Source: Pseudomonas mosselii (GTDB lineage Bacteria; Pseudomonadota; Gammaproteobacteria; Pseudomonadales; Pseudomonadaceae). From it: 64,000 nucleotides of DNA. The notes below the pieces were generated by a model. That model was not told the DNA's origin. It was given only the letters and a program-made list of their open reading frames with translations, and did not search any database. The stretch's first letter is position 1. Every line of letters starts with the position of its first letter. Below, in pieces: positions 50,797 through 60,269 of this stretch. Position numbers and translations under genes: made by a program. Location of the stretch: NCBI RefSeq assembly GCF_019823065.1, contig NZ_CP081966.1:4123501-4187500 (forward strand). Reading direction: 5' to 3'.

Positions 50797-52005
50797 TTCG
50801 CTGAACGGGATGAATGTCACCGCATCGTCCTGTTGCGGCGTCGTGCCTTCGAGCACTTCCACCACGCCGTCGGCCCATGCCGCGCTGCGCAGCACACCGG
50901 AGCTCTGGTTCTTGTAGATGCGCACGCGACCGTCCTCGATGCGCGCCCGCAGGTACTCTCGGCGGGTTCCGGCCTTGGGCCAGTCGAAGCCCGCCGGCAC
51001 GCTGAAGCGCAGCGGCGCGACATGGGCCACGCCCAGTCGGCGCAGCAGATAGGGCCGGGTCAGCAGGCCGAAGGTGACCAGGGTCGAGGCCGGATTGCCC
51101 GGCAGGCCGATCACCGGTACCCCTTGGTAATGACCGAAGGTCAGCGGCTTGCCCGGCTTGATCGCCAGCTTCCACAGCGCCAGCTCGCCCACCTCGCGCA
51201 GGGCCAGGCCGAGGAAATCGGCTTCGCCCACCGACACGCCGCCGGTGGACAGGATCAGGTCGACATCGCCCAGCCCGCCCAGGCACTGGCGGGTGCGCTC
51301 GAGATCGTCCGGGAGGATGCCGGCATCGACCACCGTGCAGCCCAGGCGTTGCAGCCAACTGACCAGCAGGCGTCGGTTGCTGTTGTAGATCTGCCCGGGG
51401 CCCAGGGCCAGGCCCGGCTCGACCAGTTCGTCGCCGGTCGACAGCACCGCCACCCGGGGCCGGCGCCGCACTTCGAGCGTAGCGAAGCCCAGGGTCGCGG
51501 CCAGGCCGAGCTGGATCGGACCCAGCCGCGTGCCGGCGCTCATCACCTGTTCGCCGACACGGGTTTCCTGGCCCTTGGGGCGAACGTTCTGCCCCAGCGC
51601 CAGGGGCTCAAGAAAGCGCACCCGGCCGTCTTCAAGCACCTTGGTGTTTTCCTGCATCTCGACGCAATCGGCGCCTTCCGGCAGCGGCGCGCCGGTGAAG
51701 ATCCGTGCGCAGGTGCCAGGCTCCAGGGGCTGTGGCGCATGCCCGGCGAAGATGCGCTGGGTCACCCGCAGCGGTTCGCCCTGCCAGTCGGCCAGGCGCA
51801 GGGCGTAGCCGTCCATGGCGCTGTTGGGCCACGGCGGCAGGTCGAGGCCGGCCACCAGCTCATGGGCCAGGACCCGCCCTTCGGCCTCGCCCAGCGCTAC
51901 GTGTTCGGTCTCGGCGATGGGCGCCGTATCGGCCAGCGCCAGCAGGCGCTCCAGGGCCTCTTCCACCGGCATCAAGGGCCGGGCCACCTCAACCACGGCT
52001 GTCAC
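50785..52005 (-). CDS. moeA: Molybdopterin molybdenumtransferase
   Basis: MoeA inserts molybdate into adenylated molybdopterin. The 406-residue protein has the PNSAMDGYAL motif near residue 40, the MoCF-biosynthesis domain with VAVLSTGDELVEPG and LSTGGVSVGEADFL, and the C-terminal RREYLRARIEDG region. It overlaps the upstream moaB by 17 bases, so they are translationally coupled. mobA, which I recall next to them in P. aeruginosa, is absent between moaB and the small lipoprotein gene. Confidence 0.94.
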   Translation of the reverse strand: MTAVVEVARPLMPVEEALERLLALADTAPIAETEHVALGEAEGRVLAHELVAGLDLPPWPNSAMDGYALRLADWQGEPLRVTQRIFAGHAPQPLEPGTCARIFTGAPLPEGADCVEMQENTKVLEDGRVRFLEPLALGQNVRPKGQETRVGEQVMSAGTRLGPIQLGLAATLGFATLEVRRRPRVAVLSTGDELVEPGLALGPGQIYNSNRRLLVSWLQRLGCTVVDAGILPDDLERTRQCLGGLGDVDLILSTGGVSVGEADFLGLALREVGELALWKLAIKPGKPLTFGHYQGVPVIGLPGNPASTLVTFGLLTRPYLLRRLGVAHVAPLRFSVPAGFDWPKAGTRREYLRARIEDGRVRIYKNQSSGVLRSAAWADGVVEVLEGTTPQQDDAVTFIPFSELLG

Positions 52006-52528
52006 AGGCCGCCGCCTGCTTCAGGTGCGGCACGAAATTGCACGGCCGGTGACGGGCGTCCAGCTGCTCGGCGAGGATGCCGTCCCAGCCGGTGCGCACA
52101 GCGTTGGTCGAGCCCGGCAGGCAGCAGACCAGGGTGCCGTTGGCAAGCCCCGCCAGGGCGCGGGACTGCACGGTGGAGGTACCGATGTCGGCCACCGAGA
52201 TCTGCCGGAACAGCTCGCCAAAGCCCTCGACCTGCTTGTCCAGCAGGCACGCCACGGCTTCCGGGGTGCTGTCGCGGCCAGTGAAGCCGGTACCGCCGGT
52301 GATCAACACCACCTGCACCTGGTCATCGGCGATCCAGGTCGCGACCTGGGCGCGGATCTTGTACAGGTCGTCCTTGAGCAGCACGCGCTCGGCCAGGCGG
52401 TGCCCGGCGGCGCCCAGGCGATCGACGAACAGCTGGCCGGAGGTGTCGGTGTCGAAGGTGCGGGTATCGCTGACTGTCAGCACGGCGATGTTCAGCGCAA
52501 CGAATGGGGTATCTGCCTTGGCTTTCAT
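51989..52528 (-). CDS. moaB: Molybdenum cofactor biosynthesis protein B
   Basis: The 179-residue MoCF-fold protein has IAVLTVSDTRTFDTDTSG at the N-terminus, VVLITGGTGFTGRDSTPEAV at its centre, and ALAGLANGTLVCCLPGSTNAV. MoaB proteins adenylate molybdopterin or substitute for the MogA step before metal insertion by MoeA. It is first in a leftward moaB-moeA pair and is divergent from a small lipoprotein gene. Confidence 0.93.
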   Translation of the reverse strand: MKAKADTPFVALNIAVLTVSDTRTFDTDTSGQLFVDRLGAAGHRLAERVLLKDDLYKIRAQVATWIADDQVQVVLITGGTGFTGRDSTPEAVACLLDKQVEGFGELFRQISVADIGTSTVQSRALAGLANGTLVCCLPGSTNAVRTGWDGILAEQLDARHRPCNFVPHLKQAAACDSRG

Positions 52529-52698
52529 GGGGGTCCGTCGCAGGGTAACTGGGAATGTGCGCTGTTATATCACAGGCGGCCTGCGGCGTTGTTCTTGGTC
52601 AATGCCGCCGCGATGGCGCTATGCTGGACTGTGCAAGGAACTTGCGTGGACGCCCTGCGTCTTAATGACATCTAGCACCATCGCACTGGAGAAACACG

Positions 52699-52920
52699 AT
52701 GATCCAACGGACCCTTCCCGCCTTCCTGCTTGTCCTGGGCCTGGGCGCCCTCGCCGGCTGCGCCTCGCCAACCGTCATCACCCTGAACGACGGCCGCGAG
52801 ATCCAGGCGGTGGACACCCCATCCTATGACGACGATTCCGGTTTCTACGAATTCGAGCAGCTCGACGGCAAGCGCACGCGTATCAACAAAGACCAGATCC
52901 GCACCGTCAAGGAGCTGTGA
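52699..52920 (+). CDS. YgdI/YgdR-family small lipoprotein
   Basis: The 73-residue protein has a lipoprotein signal [21 protein letters not shown] (lipobox LAGC at residue 21 is cut there). The mature region [21 protein letters not shown]...[25 protein letters not shown] matches the YgdI/YgdR domain. It is probably an outer-membrane lipoprotein matured by the Lol system also encoded here. It is monocistronic, with a near-perfect hairpin 19 bases downstream that overlaps the tRNA promoter. Confidence 0.9.
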   Translation: MIQRTLPAFLLVLGLGALAGCASPTVITLNDGREIQAVDTPSYDDDSGFYEFEQLDGKRTRINKDQIRTVKEL

Positions 52921-52937
52921 TCCGGGAATGCTTTTGG

Positions 52938-52969
52938 ACGCAACTCCTTTTTGCAACAAGGGGTTGCGT
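52938..52969 (+). terminator. Hairpin after the small lipoprotein gene, overlapping the tRNA promoter
   Basis: ACGCAACTCC (52938-52947) pairs with GGGGTTGCGT (52960-52969) with one G-T change across a 12-nt loop. There is no T run on the right, so it may be a weak terminator or processing site. Confidence 0.4.
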
Positions 52970-52992
52970 TGAAAAAAGCGATGCAGTAGCAT
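52964..52992 (+). promoter_or_regulatory. Promoter of tRNA-Pro(CGG)
   Basis: TTGCGT (52964-52969) and TAGCAT (52987-52992) with 17-bp spacing place a start site about 7-9 bases downstream, just before the tRNA 5' end at 53002. Confidence 0.6.
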
Positions 52993-53001
52993 TTTGCACA
53001 T

Positions 53002-53078
53002 CGGAGTGTAGCGCAGCCAGGTAGCGCGTCTCGTTCGGGACGAGAAGGCCGCAGGTTCGAATCCTGTCTCTCCGACCA
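53002..53078 (+). tRNA. tRNA-Pro, anticodon CGG
   Basis: The 77-nt cloverleaf starts CGGAGTG and ends with an encoded CCA. The anticodon stem TCTCG/CGAGA encloses the loop TTCGGGA, giving anticodon CGG (reads CCG, a common codon in this high-GC genome). The T-arm is GCAGG-TTCGAAT-CCTGT. The acceptor 3' strand is CTCTCCG, which leaves position 6 as a T-T mismatch against the 5' strand. This is odd, but I recall the same 3' strand in Pseudomonas tRNA-Pro genes. Confidence 0.96.
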
Positions 53079-53085
53079 TATCCCG

Positions 53086-53114
53086 CAAAAAACCCGCCTA
53101 GAGCGGGTTTTTTG
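53086..53114 (+). terminator. Intrinsic terminator of tRNA-Pro
   Basis: CAAAAAACCCGC (53086-53097) pairs with GCGGGTTTTTTG (53103-53114) around the loop CTAGA, ending in a T6 run 8 bases beyond the tRNA. Confidence 0.9.
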
Positions 53115-53143
53115 TTGCCTGCGAAAAGCCCGGAGTAAGACAG

Positions 53144-53173
53144 GCCCGTGCCGTGACGCTGCATGGCACGGGC
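53144..53173 (-). terminator. Hairpin after mqo
   Basis: GCCCGTGCC (53144-53152) pairs with GGCACGGGC (53165-53173) across 12 nt, 11 bases beyond the mqo stop. The leftward U content is poor, so it is a modest terminator. Confidence 0.5.
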
Positions 53174-53183
53174 TTCTACTGCT

Positions 53184-54749
53184 TTACTCCGGCAACACCG
53201 GCACGTACAGCAGTTGCAGGCGCGCACTGCTCCACTCACGGGTCTTGTTGGTCAGCTCAAGGTCGTTGTTCAGCTTCTGGCCGTAGGTGGGCACGATCTG
53301 CTTGAGCTTGGCTTGCCACTCGGCGCTGTTGATCCGGTCCTTGAAGGTCTTCTCCAGCACGCTCAGCATGATCGGCGCGGCGGTCGAGGCACCGGGCGAG
53401 GCGCCCAGCAGCGCGGCAATGCTGCCGTCCTTGGCGGCCACCACTTCGGTGCCGAACTGCAGGACGCCACCGTGCTCGGGATCCTTCTTGATCACCTGCA
53501 CGCGCTGGCCGGCCTGGAGCAGCTTCCAGTCTTCGTTCTTGGCGTTGGGGAAGTACTCGCGCAGCGCTGCCATGCGGTCATCGAAACTCAGCATCAGCTG
53601 GCCCATCAGGTAGGTGCTCAGGTCAATGTTATCGATCCCGGCATGCATCATCGGGCTGATGTTGTGGGTGGTCAGCGAGCTGAACATGTCCAGCAACGAG
53701 CCGTGCTTGAGGTACTTGGTGGAGAAGGTCGCGAACGGGCCGAACAGCAGCACTTCCTTGCCATCGATCACCCGGGTGTCCAGGTGCGGCACCGACATCG
53801 GCGGCGCGCCGACCGAGGCCTTGCCGTACAGCTTGGCCTTGTGGCGGGTGACCAGGTCGGCATTGTCGGTCATCAGGAACTGGCCACCGACCGGGAAGCC
53901 TGCATAGCCTTCGGCCTCCGGAATACCGGATTTCTGCAGCAGTTTGAGCGCACCGCCACCGGCGCCGATGAAGACGAATTTGGCTTTGACCGCCGACTCC
54001 TTGCCACCGTTGGCCAGGTCGGCCACCACCACATTCCAGCTGCCATCGTCATTGCGCACAATGTCGCGCACTTCATGACTCAGGTGCAGCTGCACATTGG
54101 GGTTGCGGGCCATCGAGGCGAACAGCTGGCGGGTAATCTCGCCGAAGTTCACGTCAGTGCCGATGGCCATGCGGGTCGCGGCCACCTTCTGCCCGGGGTC
54201 ACGGCCTTCCATCACCAGCGGCACCCACTTGCGGATCTGCTCGTGGTCCTCGGTGATCTCCATGCCGCGGAACAGCGAGCTGTGTTGCAAGGCTTCGACG
54301 CGCTTGTGCAAGAAGGCGACGTTGTCATCACCCCAGACGAAGCTCATGTGCGGCACGTTGTTGATGAACGAACGCGGGTTGCTCAGCACGCCCTGCTCGA
54401 CCTGGTAGGCCCAGAACTGCTTGGATACCTCGAATTGCTCGTTGACGTTGACCGCCTTGCCGATGTCGATGCTGCCGTCCTTGCCGACGCTGGTGTAGTT
54501 CAGCTCGCAGAACGCCGAGTGGCCGGTGCCGGCGTTGTTCCAGGCGTTGGAGCTTTCCTCGGCGACCTGCTCCATGCGCTCGTAGACGTCGACCTTCCAG
54601 TTCGGTTCCAGCTCGGTGAGGTAGGTCCCAAGGCTTGCACTCATGATGCCGCCGCCGATCAGCAGGACATCGACGGACTTCTGTGGCTCCGCGGGCTTGG
54701 AGCAGCCGATGACGCCCAGGCACAGGAGCGTCAGCAGGATTTTTTTCAT
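53184..54749 (-). CDS. mqo: Malate:quinone oxidoreductase with lipoprotein-type signal peptide
   Basis: The FAD enzyme oxidises malate to oxaloacetate and passes electrons to quinone. The 521-residue product begins [16 protein letters not shown], a lipoprotein-like signal with lipobox VIGC (Cys16). The FAD Rossmann region [19 protein letters not shown] follows immediately, then [29 protein letters not shown] and [15 protein letters not shown], all typical of Mqo. Mqo is normally described as a peripheral protein on the cytoplasmic face of the inner membrane, so the signal is noteworthy. The 56 residues upstream in frame (to 54917) are not Mqo-like. Other Mqo paralogues are expected elsewhere in the genome. 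Confidence 0.9.
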   Translation of the reverse strand: MKKILLTLLCLGVIGCSKPAEPQKSVDVLLIGGGIMSASLGTYLTELEPNWKVDVYERMEQVAEESSNAWNNAGTGHSAFCELNYTSVGKDGSIDIGKAVNVNEQFEVSKQFWAYQVEQGVLSNPRSFINNVPHMSFVWGDDNVAFLHKRVEALQHSSLFRGMEITEDHEQIRKWVPLVMEGRDPGQKVAATRMAIGTDVNFGEITRQLFASMARNPNVQLHLSHEVRDIVRNDDGSWNVVVADLANGGKESAVKAKFVFIGAGGGALKLLQKSGIPEAEGYAGFPVGGQFLMTDNADLVTRHKAKLYGKASVGAPPMSVPHLDTRVIDGKEVLLFGPFATFSTKYLKHGSLLDMFSSLTTHNISPMMHAGIDNIDLSTYLMGQLMLSFDDRMAALREYFPNAKNEDWKLLQAGQRVQVIKKDPEHGGVLQFGTEVVAAKDGSIAALLGASPGASTAAPIMLSVLEKTFKDRINSAEWQAKLKQIVPTYGQKLNNDLELTNKTREWSSARLQLLYVPVLPE

Positions 54750-55028
54750 TAGCTCAATCCAATTGAAGTGAAGGACTGGCAGTCGTTGCCCCCGGCGTGC
54801 ACGCCCGGATGTTGTTGTTCTGGTCAGCAGGAGTCTTGCGAAATCGGGGCACGATCGCCTCGGGCCGTGGCCCGGGGCGGCGTAAAGCAGAGAGTGTGCC
54901 AGGTTGGCCTGGGCCACGGCTGATACCGCCCCTAGCGTTCCCGGCTACCCAGTGGATGGCGACAATCCGCCACAGGCATCTGATACCGCATGCGAAACTG
55001 GCGGATTTCCCCACCCGCGAAGGCGATT

Positions 55029-56642
55029 TCAAGCGCTCAGGCGGGAAGTGACCTCGCCCAACTGCCCCGACAATCCGTGCAAGCGCTGCCCGGCCTGTTC
55101 GGTGTGCTGCACGGCCTCCTGGTTGGCGGTGGCGATGCGGGTGATCTCGACCAGGTTGCGCGAGATGTCCTCGGCGACGCTGGTCTGCTCCTCGGCAGCG
55201 GTGGCGATCTGCCGGTTCATGTCGCGGATCGCTTCAACCGCCGTGGTGATGCGCTGCAGCATCTGCCCGGCCTGCTGCACCTGCTCAGCGCCCTCCTCGC
55301 TGCGCTGCTGGCCGCTCTCGATGGCCTTGACCGCCTCCACCGCGCCCGACTGCACGGCCTCGATGATCTGGTGGATCTCGGCGATCGACGCGGCGGTGCG
55401 CTGGGCCAAGCTGCGCACCTCGTCGGCCACCACCGCGAAGCCGCGCCCGGCCTCGCCGGCACGGGCGGCCTCGATGGCGGCGTTGAGCGCCAGCAGGTTG
55501 GTCTGCTCGGCGATGCCGCGAATCACTTCGAGTACCTTGCCGATGCGCGTGCTGTCGTGCTCCAGGTGACGGATCACCGTCGCGGTACCGGCGATTTCGC
55601 GGTTGACCACGGCGATGGTGTCGATGGTCCGCTGCATGACCTGCTCGCCGGCCTGGGCACTGTGGTCGGCCTCGTCCGCGGCGCGGGCGGCGTCGGCGGC
55701 GTGGCGCGCCACTTCCTGGGCGGTGGCGGACATTTCGTGCATGGCCGTGGCGACCTGGTCGGTGCGCTGGAACTGATCGTGGGTGCCGTGGGCCATGTCG
55801 CCGGCGATGCTGCGCAGCCGGCCGCTGGCTGTTTCCAGCTCCTCGGCATTGTCCTTCAGGCGTCCGACGGTATCGGCGAGGAAGTCACGCAGCGTATTGG
55901 CGGCCAGCGCCAGGCGTCCCAGTTCATCCTCGCGGCGGCTGTCGACACGGGCGGCGAAACGCCCCTGGCTGAGCTGGGCGACATAATCGATCAGTTGGCG
56001 GATCGGCTCGACCAGACTACGGTTGACCAGCCACAGGCTGAACAGCCCGACCAGCACAGCTGAACCCAGCATTACCAGCACGCCCAGCCACACCGTGCGC
56101 TCGGCGCTGGCACTGATGGCGGCGGCACGCCCGAGGGCATCGGCGCGCAACTGCTCCACCAACGCGCTCATCTGGTCGCTGGTGGCACGGTCCACGCCCT
56201 TTACCGCCAGGTCGCCCGCCACCGGGTCGCCGCCGGCGGCCAGGAACGCCTGGCGACCTTGCGCGTAGGCCGAGCCCAGCTGCCGGTGGCTGGCCTTGAG
56301 CTGCTCCAGGCGCGCCCTGAGCGCTGGCTCGCTGCTGTCGATCAGTTGCCCCAGCAACTGCTGCACCTGCTGTTCGCGGGCCTGGAACTGCTGCCAGTAC
56401 TTGTCCAGCTCCGCTGGCTGGCGACCACGCAACAGCACGTTCTTCCACTCCTGCACCTGGATCTTGAACTGCAGATTGGCTTCGTCTATCAGTTGCGAGG
56501 CACGCAACGGCCCGTCCACCAGCTCGGCATAGCCACGCACGCTGGACGACAGGAACTGGAAGCACACCAGGGCGATCAGCAGGATCGCCAGCAGGCTGCC
56601 GCCGAGCAGGGAGAGAATTTGCACTCTGAGGGATTTACGCAA
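55029..56642 (-). CDS. Methyl-accepting chemotaxis protein, probable TTG start
   Basis: The chemoreceptor has a membrane helix near the N-terminus ([20 protein letters not shown]), a periplasmic helical ligand domain of about 160 residues (including [16 protein letters not shown]), a second helix ([21 protein letters not shown]), a HAMP region, and the signalling domain with the highly conserved hairpin tip [20 protein letters not shown] and [16 protein letters not shown] (split). No CheR-binding pentapeptide is at the C-terminus. The only ATG in frame upstream (56801) gives an Arg-rich, unlikely N-terminus; a TTG at 56642 (LRKSLRVQ) gives a normal receptor of 537 residues. The ligand is unknown. 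Confidence 0.85.
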   Translation of the reverse strand: MRKSLRVQILSLLGGSLLAILLIALVCFQFLSSSVRGYAELVDGPLRASQLIDEANLQFKIQVQEWKNVLLRGRQPAELDKYWQQFQAREQQVQQLLGQLIDSSEPALRARLEQLKASHRQLGSAYAQGRQAFLAAGGDPVAGDLAVKGVDRATSDQMSALVEQLRADALGRAAAISASAERTVWLGVLVMLGSAVLVGLFSLWLVNRSLVEPIRQLIDYVAQLSQGRFAARVDSRREDELGRLALAANTLRDFLADTVGRLKDNAEELETASGRLRSIAGDMAHGTHDQFQRTDQVATAMHEMSATAQEVARHAADAARAADEADHSAQAGEQVMQRTIDTIAVVNREIAGTATVIRHLEHDSTRIGKVLEVIRGIAEQTNLLALNAAIEAARAGEAGRGFAVVADEVRSLAQRTAASIAEIHQIIEAVQSGAVEAVKAIESGQQRSEEGAEQVQQAGQMLQRITTAVEAIRDMNRQIATAAEEQTSVAEDISRNLVEITRIATANQEAVQHTEQAGQRLHGLSGQLGEVTSRLSA

Positions 56643-56842
56643 GATTGCGGATCTCGGAACAAGGAAGAGGGAAAACGGCACACGACGGCACCGCCGACGG
56701 AGGCATCCTTGTCCTCTTTCGCTGGCCCGAAAACGCCGCCATCGGGCGATGGCAGCGAGGGCGAGCAACTGCGCAACAGCGAGGCAGATAGTCTCAGGCA
56801 ATTGCTACAGAATTGTTACAAAACTGCGACAGCCATGGCCGC

Positions 56843-58606
56843 TCAGGCCGGGTTGAACTGCAGCGTCGCCAGGCGTGCGTAGAGTGGGCTTTGCTCGATC
56901 AGTTGTCGATGGCTGCCGACTGCCGCCAGTCGGCCTTTGTCGATCACCGCGATACGGTCGGCATGCTGCACCGTCGCCAGGCGGTGGGCAATGACCAGCG
57001 TGGTGCGCCCGGCCATCAACAGCGGCAAGGCCTGCTGGATCAGGTGCTCGCTCTGCGCGTCCAGGGCGCTGGTGGCCTCGTCCAGCAGCAGGATCGGCGC
57101 ATCCACCAACAGCGCCCGGGCAATCGCCAGGCGCTGGCGCTGGCCGCCGGACAAGCCCACGCCGCCCTCGCCCAGCAGCGTCTGGTAGCCCTGGGGTAAC
57201 TGGGCGATGAATTCATCGGCATGGGCGCTGCGCGCCGCCGCCTCGACCTCAGCCAGGCTGGCGTCGGGCCGGCCGTAACGGATGTTGGCCTCGACCGTGC
57301 CACGGAACAGTGCCGGTTGCTGGGCCACCAGGGCGAACTGGCGGCGCAGCTCGGCAGGCTCCAGCCCGGTGATCGGCTGGCCGTCGAGCAGAATCGCGCC
57401 GCCCTGTGGGTCGTAGAAGCGCAGCAGCAGGTCGAACAGGGTCGACTTGCCGGCCCCCGACGGCCCGACCAAGGCCACGGTCTCGCCTGGGCGGATGTGC
57501 AGGCTCAGACCATCGATGGCCGCCGCAGTGGGGCGCGACGGGTAGGCGAAGCGCACGTCGCACAACTGGATGTCACCCGTCGCGCGCCCCTGCGCCAGCC
57601 CCTGCGCTGGCACTGGCGCCAGGATCGCCGTCTGCGCCGCCAGCAGCTCGGCGATACGTTCGGCGGCACCCGCGGCCCGTTGCAGTTCGCCGATCACCTC
57701 GCTCAGCGTGCCAAAGGCACTGCCGACGATCAGGCTGTAGAACACGAAGGCGGCCAGCTCGCCACCAGAGATGCGCCCGGCAATCACATCCATGCCGCCG
57801 ACCCAGAGCATCACCCCCACCGCCCCAAGCACCAGCACGATCACCAGGGTGATCAACCAAGCGCGCTGGGCGATGCGCCGGCGCGCCACGCCGAACGCCG
57901 CCTCCACGGTCTCGGCGAAGCGCGCCTGGTCATGCCCCTGATGGTTGTAGGCTTGCACCGTCTTGATCTGGCCCAGGGTCTCGGCGACATAGCTGCCCAC
58001 GTCGGCCACCCGGTCCTGGCTCTGCCGCGACAGGCTGCGCACACGCCGGCCAAACAGCAGGATCGGCGCCAGCACCAGCGGCAGTGCCAGCACCACGATG
58101 CTGGTCAGCTTGGGATTGGTGACAAACAGCAGGATCACCCCGCCCAGCACCATCAACGCGTTGCGCAGGAACATCGACAGCGACGAGCCGATCACCGACT
58201 GCAGCAAGGTGGTGTCGGCGGTCAGCCGCGACTGGATCTCAGAACTGCGATTGTCCTCGAAGAAGCCCGGATGCAGGCCGATCAGGTGGTCGAACACCGC
58301 CCGGCGGATATCGGCCACGCAGCGCTCACCGATCCACGACACCAGGTAGAAACGGGCGAAGGTCCCCACTGCCAGCGCCACCACCAGCAGCAGGAACAGG
58401 CCGATGGTCTGGTTGAGCTGGTGCGCCGAGCCGGTCATGAAGCCCTGGTCGACCAGCAGACGGATGCCCTGGCCCATGGAAAGGGTGATGGCGGCGGTGA
58501 CCACCAGCGCCAGCAAGGCCAGCAGGGCCTGGCGGCGATAGGGACGAACGAAGCGCCAGCCCAGGTACAGGGCGCGGCGCTGGCGGGCAGAGATAGGATC
58601 GGGCAT
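56843..58606 (-). CDS. ABC exporter, fused membrane and ATPase domains (MsbA/LmrA-like)
   Basis: The 587-residue half-transporter has six predicted membrane helices in residues 20-310 (e.g. LLALLALVVTAAITLSMG and LNQTIGLFLLLVVALAVGTFA) and a C-terminal ABC domain. The latter has Walker A LVGPSGAGKSTLF, Q-loop, signature LSGGQRQRLAIARALL, Walker B ILLLDEATSALD and the H-loop VIAHRLATV. It forms a homodimeric exporter of lipids or small hydrophobic compounds; the substrate cannot be read from sequence. ATG 58606 (MPDPISARQRR) is chosen over an upstream GTG-type frame. It is leftward. Confidence 0.9.
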   Translation of the reverse strand: MPDPISARQRRALYLGWRFVRPYRRQALLALLALVVTAAITLSMGQGIRLLVDQGFMTGSAHQLNQTIGLFLLLVVALAVGTFARFYLVSWIGERCVADIRRAVFDHLIGLHPGFFEDNRSSEIQSRLTADTTLLQSVIGSSLSMFLRNALMVLGGVILLFVTNPKLTSIVVLALPLVLAPILLFGRRVRSLSRQSQDRVADVGSYVAETLGQIKTVQAYNHQGHDQARFAETVEAAFGVARRRIAQRAWLITLVIVLVLGAVGVMLWVGGMDVIAGRISGGELAAFVFYSLIVGSAFGTLSEVIGELQRAAGAAERIAELLAAQTAILAPVPAQGLAQGRATGDIQLCDVRFAYPSRPTAAAIDGLSLHIRPGETVALVGPSGAGKSTLFDLLLRFYDPQGGAILLDGQPITGLEPAELRRQFALVAQQPALFRGTVEANIRYGRPDASLAEVEAAARSAHADEFIAQLPQGYQTLLGEGGVGLSGGQRQRLAIARALLVDAPILLLDEATSALDAQSEHLIQQALPLLMAGRTTLVIAHRLATVQHADRIAVIDKGRLAAVGSHRQLIEQSPLYARLATLQFNPA

Positions 58607-58699
58607 AGCGAGGGTGGTTCCATACGGAGACAAGACCAAGACTACCACTCGTCGGCCCTGTGCAACGTCCGGGAATACGACGCCGTCCCATGAACGAAG

Positions 58700-58729
58700 A
58701 GAACGACAGTGACTATGCCCATTCGTTCT
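58700..58729. promoter_or_regulatory. Inverted repeat upstream of ABC exporter and the 57-aa gene
   Basis: AGAACGA (58700-58706) and TCGTTCT (58723-58729) are perfect inverted arms with a 16-bp spacer, in the divergent region between the exporter gene and the small gene. The function is unknown. Confidence 0.3.
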
Positions 58730-58852
58730 AACCTGCGACTAGAGCTTTACCACCGTTTCTGTTGGACTGATCCGGCATGACGCCGAAAACTGTCACAGAC
58801 CAGTCACGGCGAAGCGCTACCTTGAGCTTGAACCTGAAAGAGGAGACAGGAC

Positions 58853-59026
58853 ATGAGCTTGCAGCACAGCACCGACACGCCCAAGACACAGAACCGTCCG
58901 CAACCTCAGGTCTGCGGCTCGATCATCGATGCCCAGGGCCGTGAGGTCCCGATCACCGAGCAGATGATCCAGAAGGCCTGCAAGGACCTGGAAGAGAGCC
59001 GGGTCAAGAAAACCGGCAAGGCCTGA
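58853..59026 (+). CDS. Small conserved hypothetical protein (57 aa), PA1571-like
   Basis: The 57-residue protein MSLQHSTDTPKTQNRPQPQ... has a disordered, Gln/Pro-rich first third, then CGSIIDAQGREVPITEQMI and a charged helical end (QKACKDLEESRVKK). An AGGAGA ribosome site lies 10-12 bases upstream, and an intrinsic terminator follows the stop. It resembles the small Pseudomonas proteins I know as the PA1571 family, whose function is unknown. It is monocistronic, divergent from the ABC exporter. Confidence 0.8.
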   Translation: MSLQHSTDTPKTQNRPQPQVCGSIIDAQGREVPITEQMIQKACKDLEESRVKKTGKA

Positions 59027-59041
59027 CCCCGAATTGCGTGC

Positions 59042-59066
59042 AACCCGGCGCTTGCGCCGGGTTTTT
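59042..59066 (+). terminator. Intrinsic terminator of the 57-aa gene
   Basis: AACCCGGCG (59042-59050) pairs with CGCCGGGTT (59055-59063) across a CTTG loop, ending in a T5 run. It also lies before the end of the converging pdxB. Confidence 0.88.
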
Positions 59067-59078
59067 ATTGGCCGGCCG

Positions 59079-60221
59079 TCAGGCCAGCACCGCCCCCAGA
59101 GCACTGACCAGTTGCGCCAGTTGCGGCGCCTGCCCACCTACACGCACTGCCAGCCCCTCGATCTCACGCCGTACCGGATAGTGCTTGCGCAGCAGGTCAA
59201 ACGCCGCACGCTGTTCGGCTGGGTCTTCGCTGAGGCTGCGACGGAAATCCGCATCGTCACGGCGGGGGTCATAGACCGCCCGGCACAGGGTGGCCAGCGC
59301 CCAGGCCGGGTCCGCGCTCGCGTCAAACTCGATCTGAGCCAGGCCCGGAGCCGGCAGAAGATCGGCCAGGTATACCTGCTCGGGTTCCCCGCACCAGCGG
59401 CAGAAGGCCTGGTAGATCTGTGCCGTGCCCCGCTGCTTGCCATCCAGGCTGTAGCCGGCGATATGCGGCGTGGCCAGGGTGCAAAGATCGGCCAGTTGCA
59501 GGTCCACCTGCGGCTCGCCCTCCCACACATCGAGCACCGCGTGCACATCCTCGCGGTCCAGCAGCAATTCGCGCAGGGCCGCGTTGTCCACCACCGGTCC
59601 GCGGCTGGCGTTGATCAGCCAGGCGCCGGCACGCAGCCGCGCCAGGCGCGAATGGTCGAGCAGGTGCCAGGTCGGGTGCTCGCCGCCGCGCTGCAGCGGC
59701 GTGTGCAGGCTGATCACGTCGCACTGATCAAGAATCGTCTCAAGGTCGACAAAGTCGCCGCCCTCGCCGGCCTGGCGCACCGGGTCGCACACCAGCACCT
59801 TCCAGCCCAGGCCGTGCAGCACCCGAACCAGACGGCCACCGACCTCGCCGGCGCCGACCACGCCATAGACGCGCTTGCTTAGGTCTGCCCCTTCAAGCTC
59901 GGCCAAGGTCAGCAAACTGCCCAACACGTAGTCCACCACGCCCCGGGCGTTGCAGCCCGGCGCGCTGCTCCAGTGGATACCGGCCTGGGCGAAATATTCG
60001 AGGTCAAGGTGGTCTGTGCCGATGGTGCAGGTGCCGACAAAACGCACCCGGCTGCCTTCGAGCAGTTGCCGGTCGACGCGGGTCACCGAGCGTACCAGCA
60101 GCACATCGGCATCCTTGACGCAGGCGGCGTCGATGGCCCGGCCGGGGTAACGGCGGATCTCGCCGAAACCGGCGAAGAAGGCATCGAGCAGCGGGATATT
60201 CTCGTCGGCAACTATCAGCAT
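59079..60221 (-). CDS. pdxB: Erythronate-4-phosphate dehydrogenase
   Basis: PdxB oxidises 4-phosphoerythronate in pyridoxal 5'-phosphate synthesis. The 380-residue protein has the D-2-hydroxyacid dehydrogenase fold: [18 protein letters not shown], the NAD motif [18 protein letters not shown], a catalytic Arg in [12 protein letters not shown], Glu and the His in [18 protein letters not shown]-terminal dimerisation domain (about residues 290-380) follows. It converges on the 57-residue gene and starts downstream of tusA by about 48 bases in the same direction. Confidence 0.95.
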   Translation of the reverse strand: MLIVADENIPLLDAFFAGFGEIRRYPGRAIDAACVKDADVLLVRSVTRVDRQLLEGSRVRFVGTCTIGTDHLDLEYFAQAGIHWSSAPGCNARGVVDYVLGSLLTLAELEGADLSKRVYGVVGAGEVGGRLVRVLHGLGWKVLVCDPVRQAGEGGDFVDLETILDQCDVISLHTPLQRGGEHPTWHLLDHSRLARLRAGAWLINASRGPVVDNAALRELLLDREDVHAVLDVWEGEPQVDLQLADLCTLATPHIAGYSLDGKQRGTAQIYQAFCRWCGEPEQVYLADLLPAPGLAQIEFDASADPAWALATLCRAVYDPRRDDADFRRSLSEDPAEQRAAFDLLRKHYPVRREIEGLAVRVGGQAPQLAQLVSALGAVLA

Positions 60222-60269
60222 GGCGCTCTCCTGTCAGGGGGAGCGCAGTGTAGCGCGATCACAGGCGGC

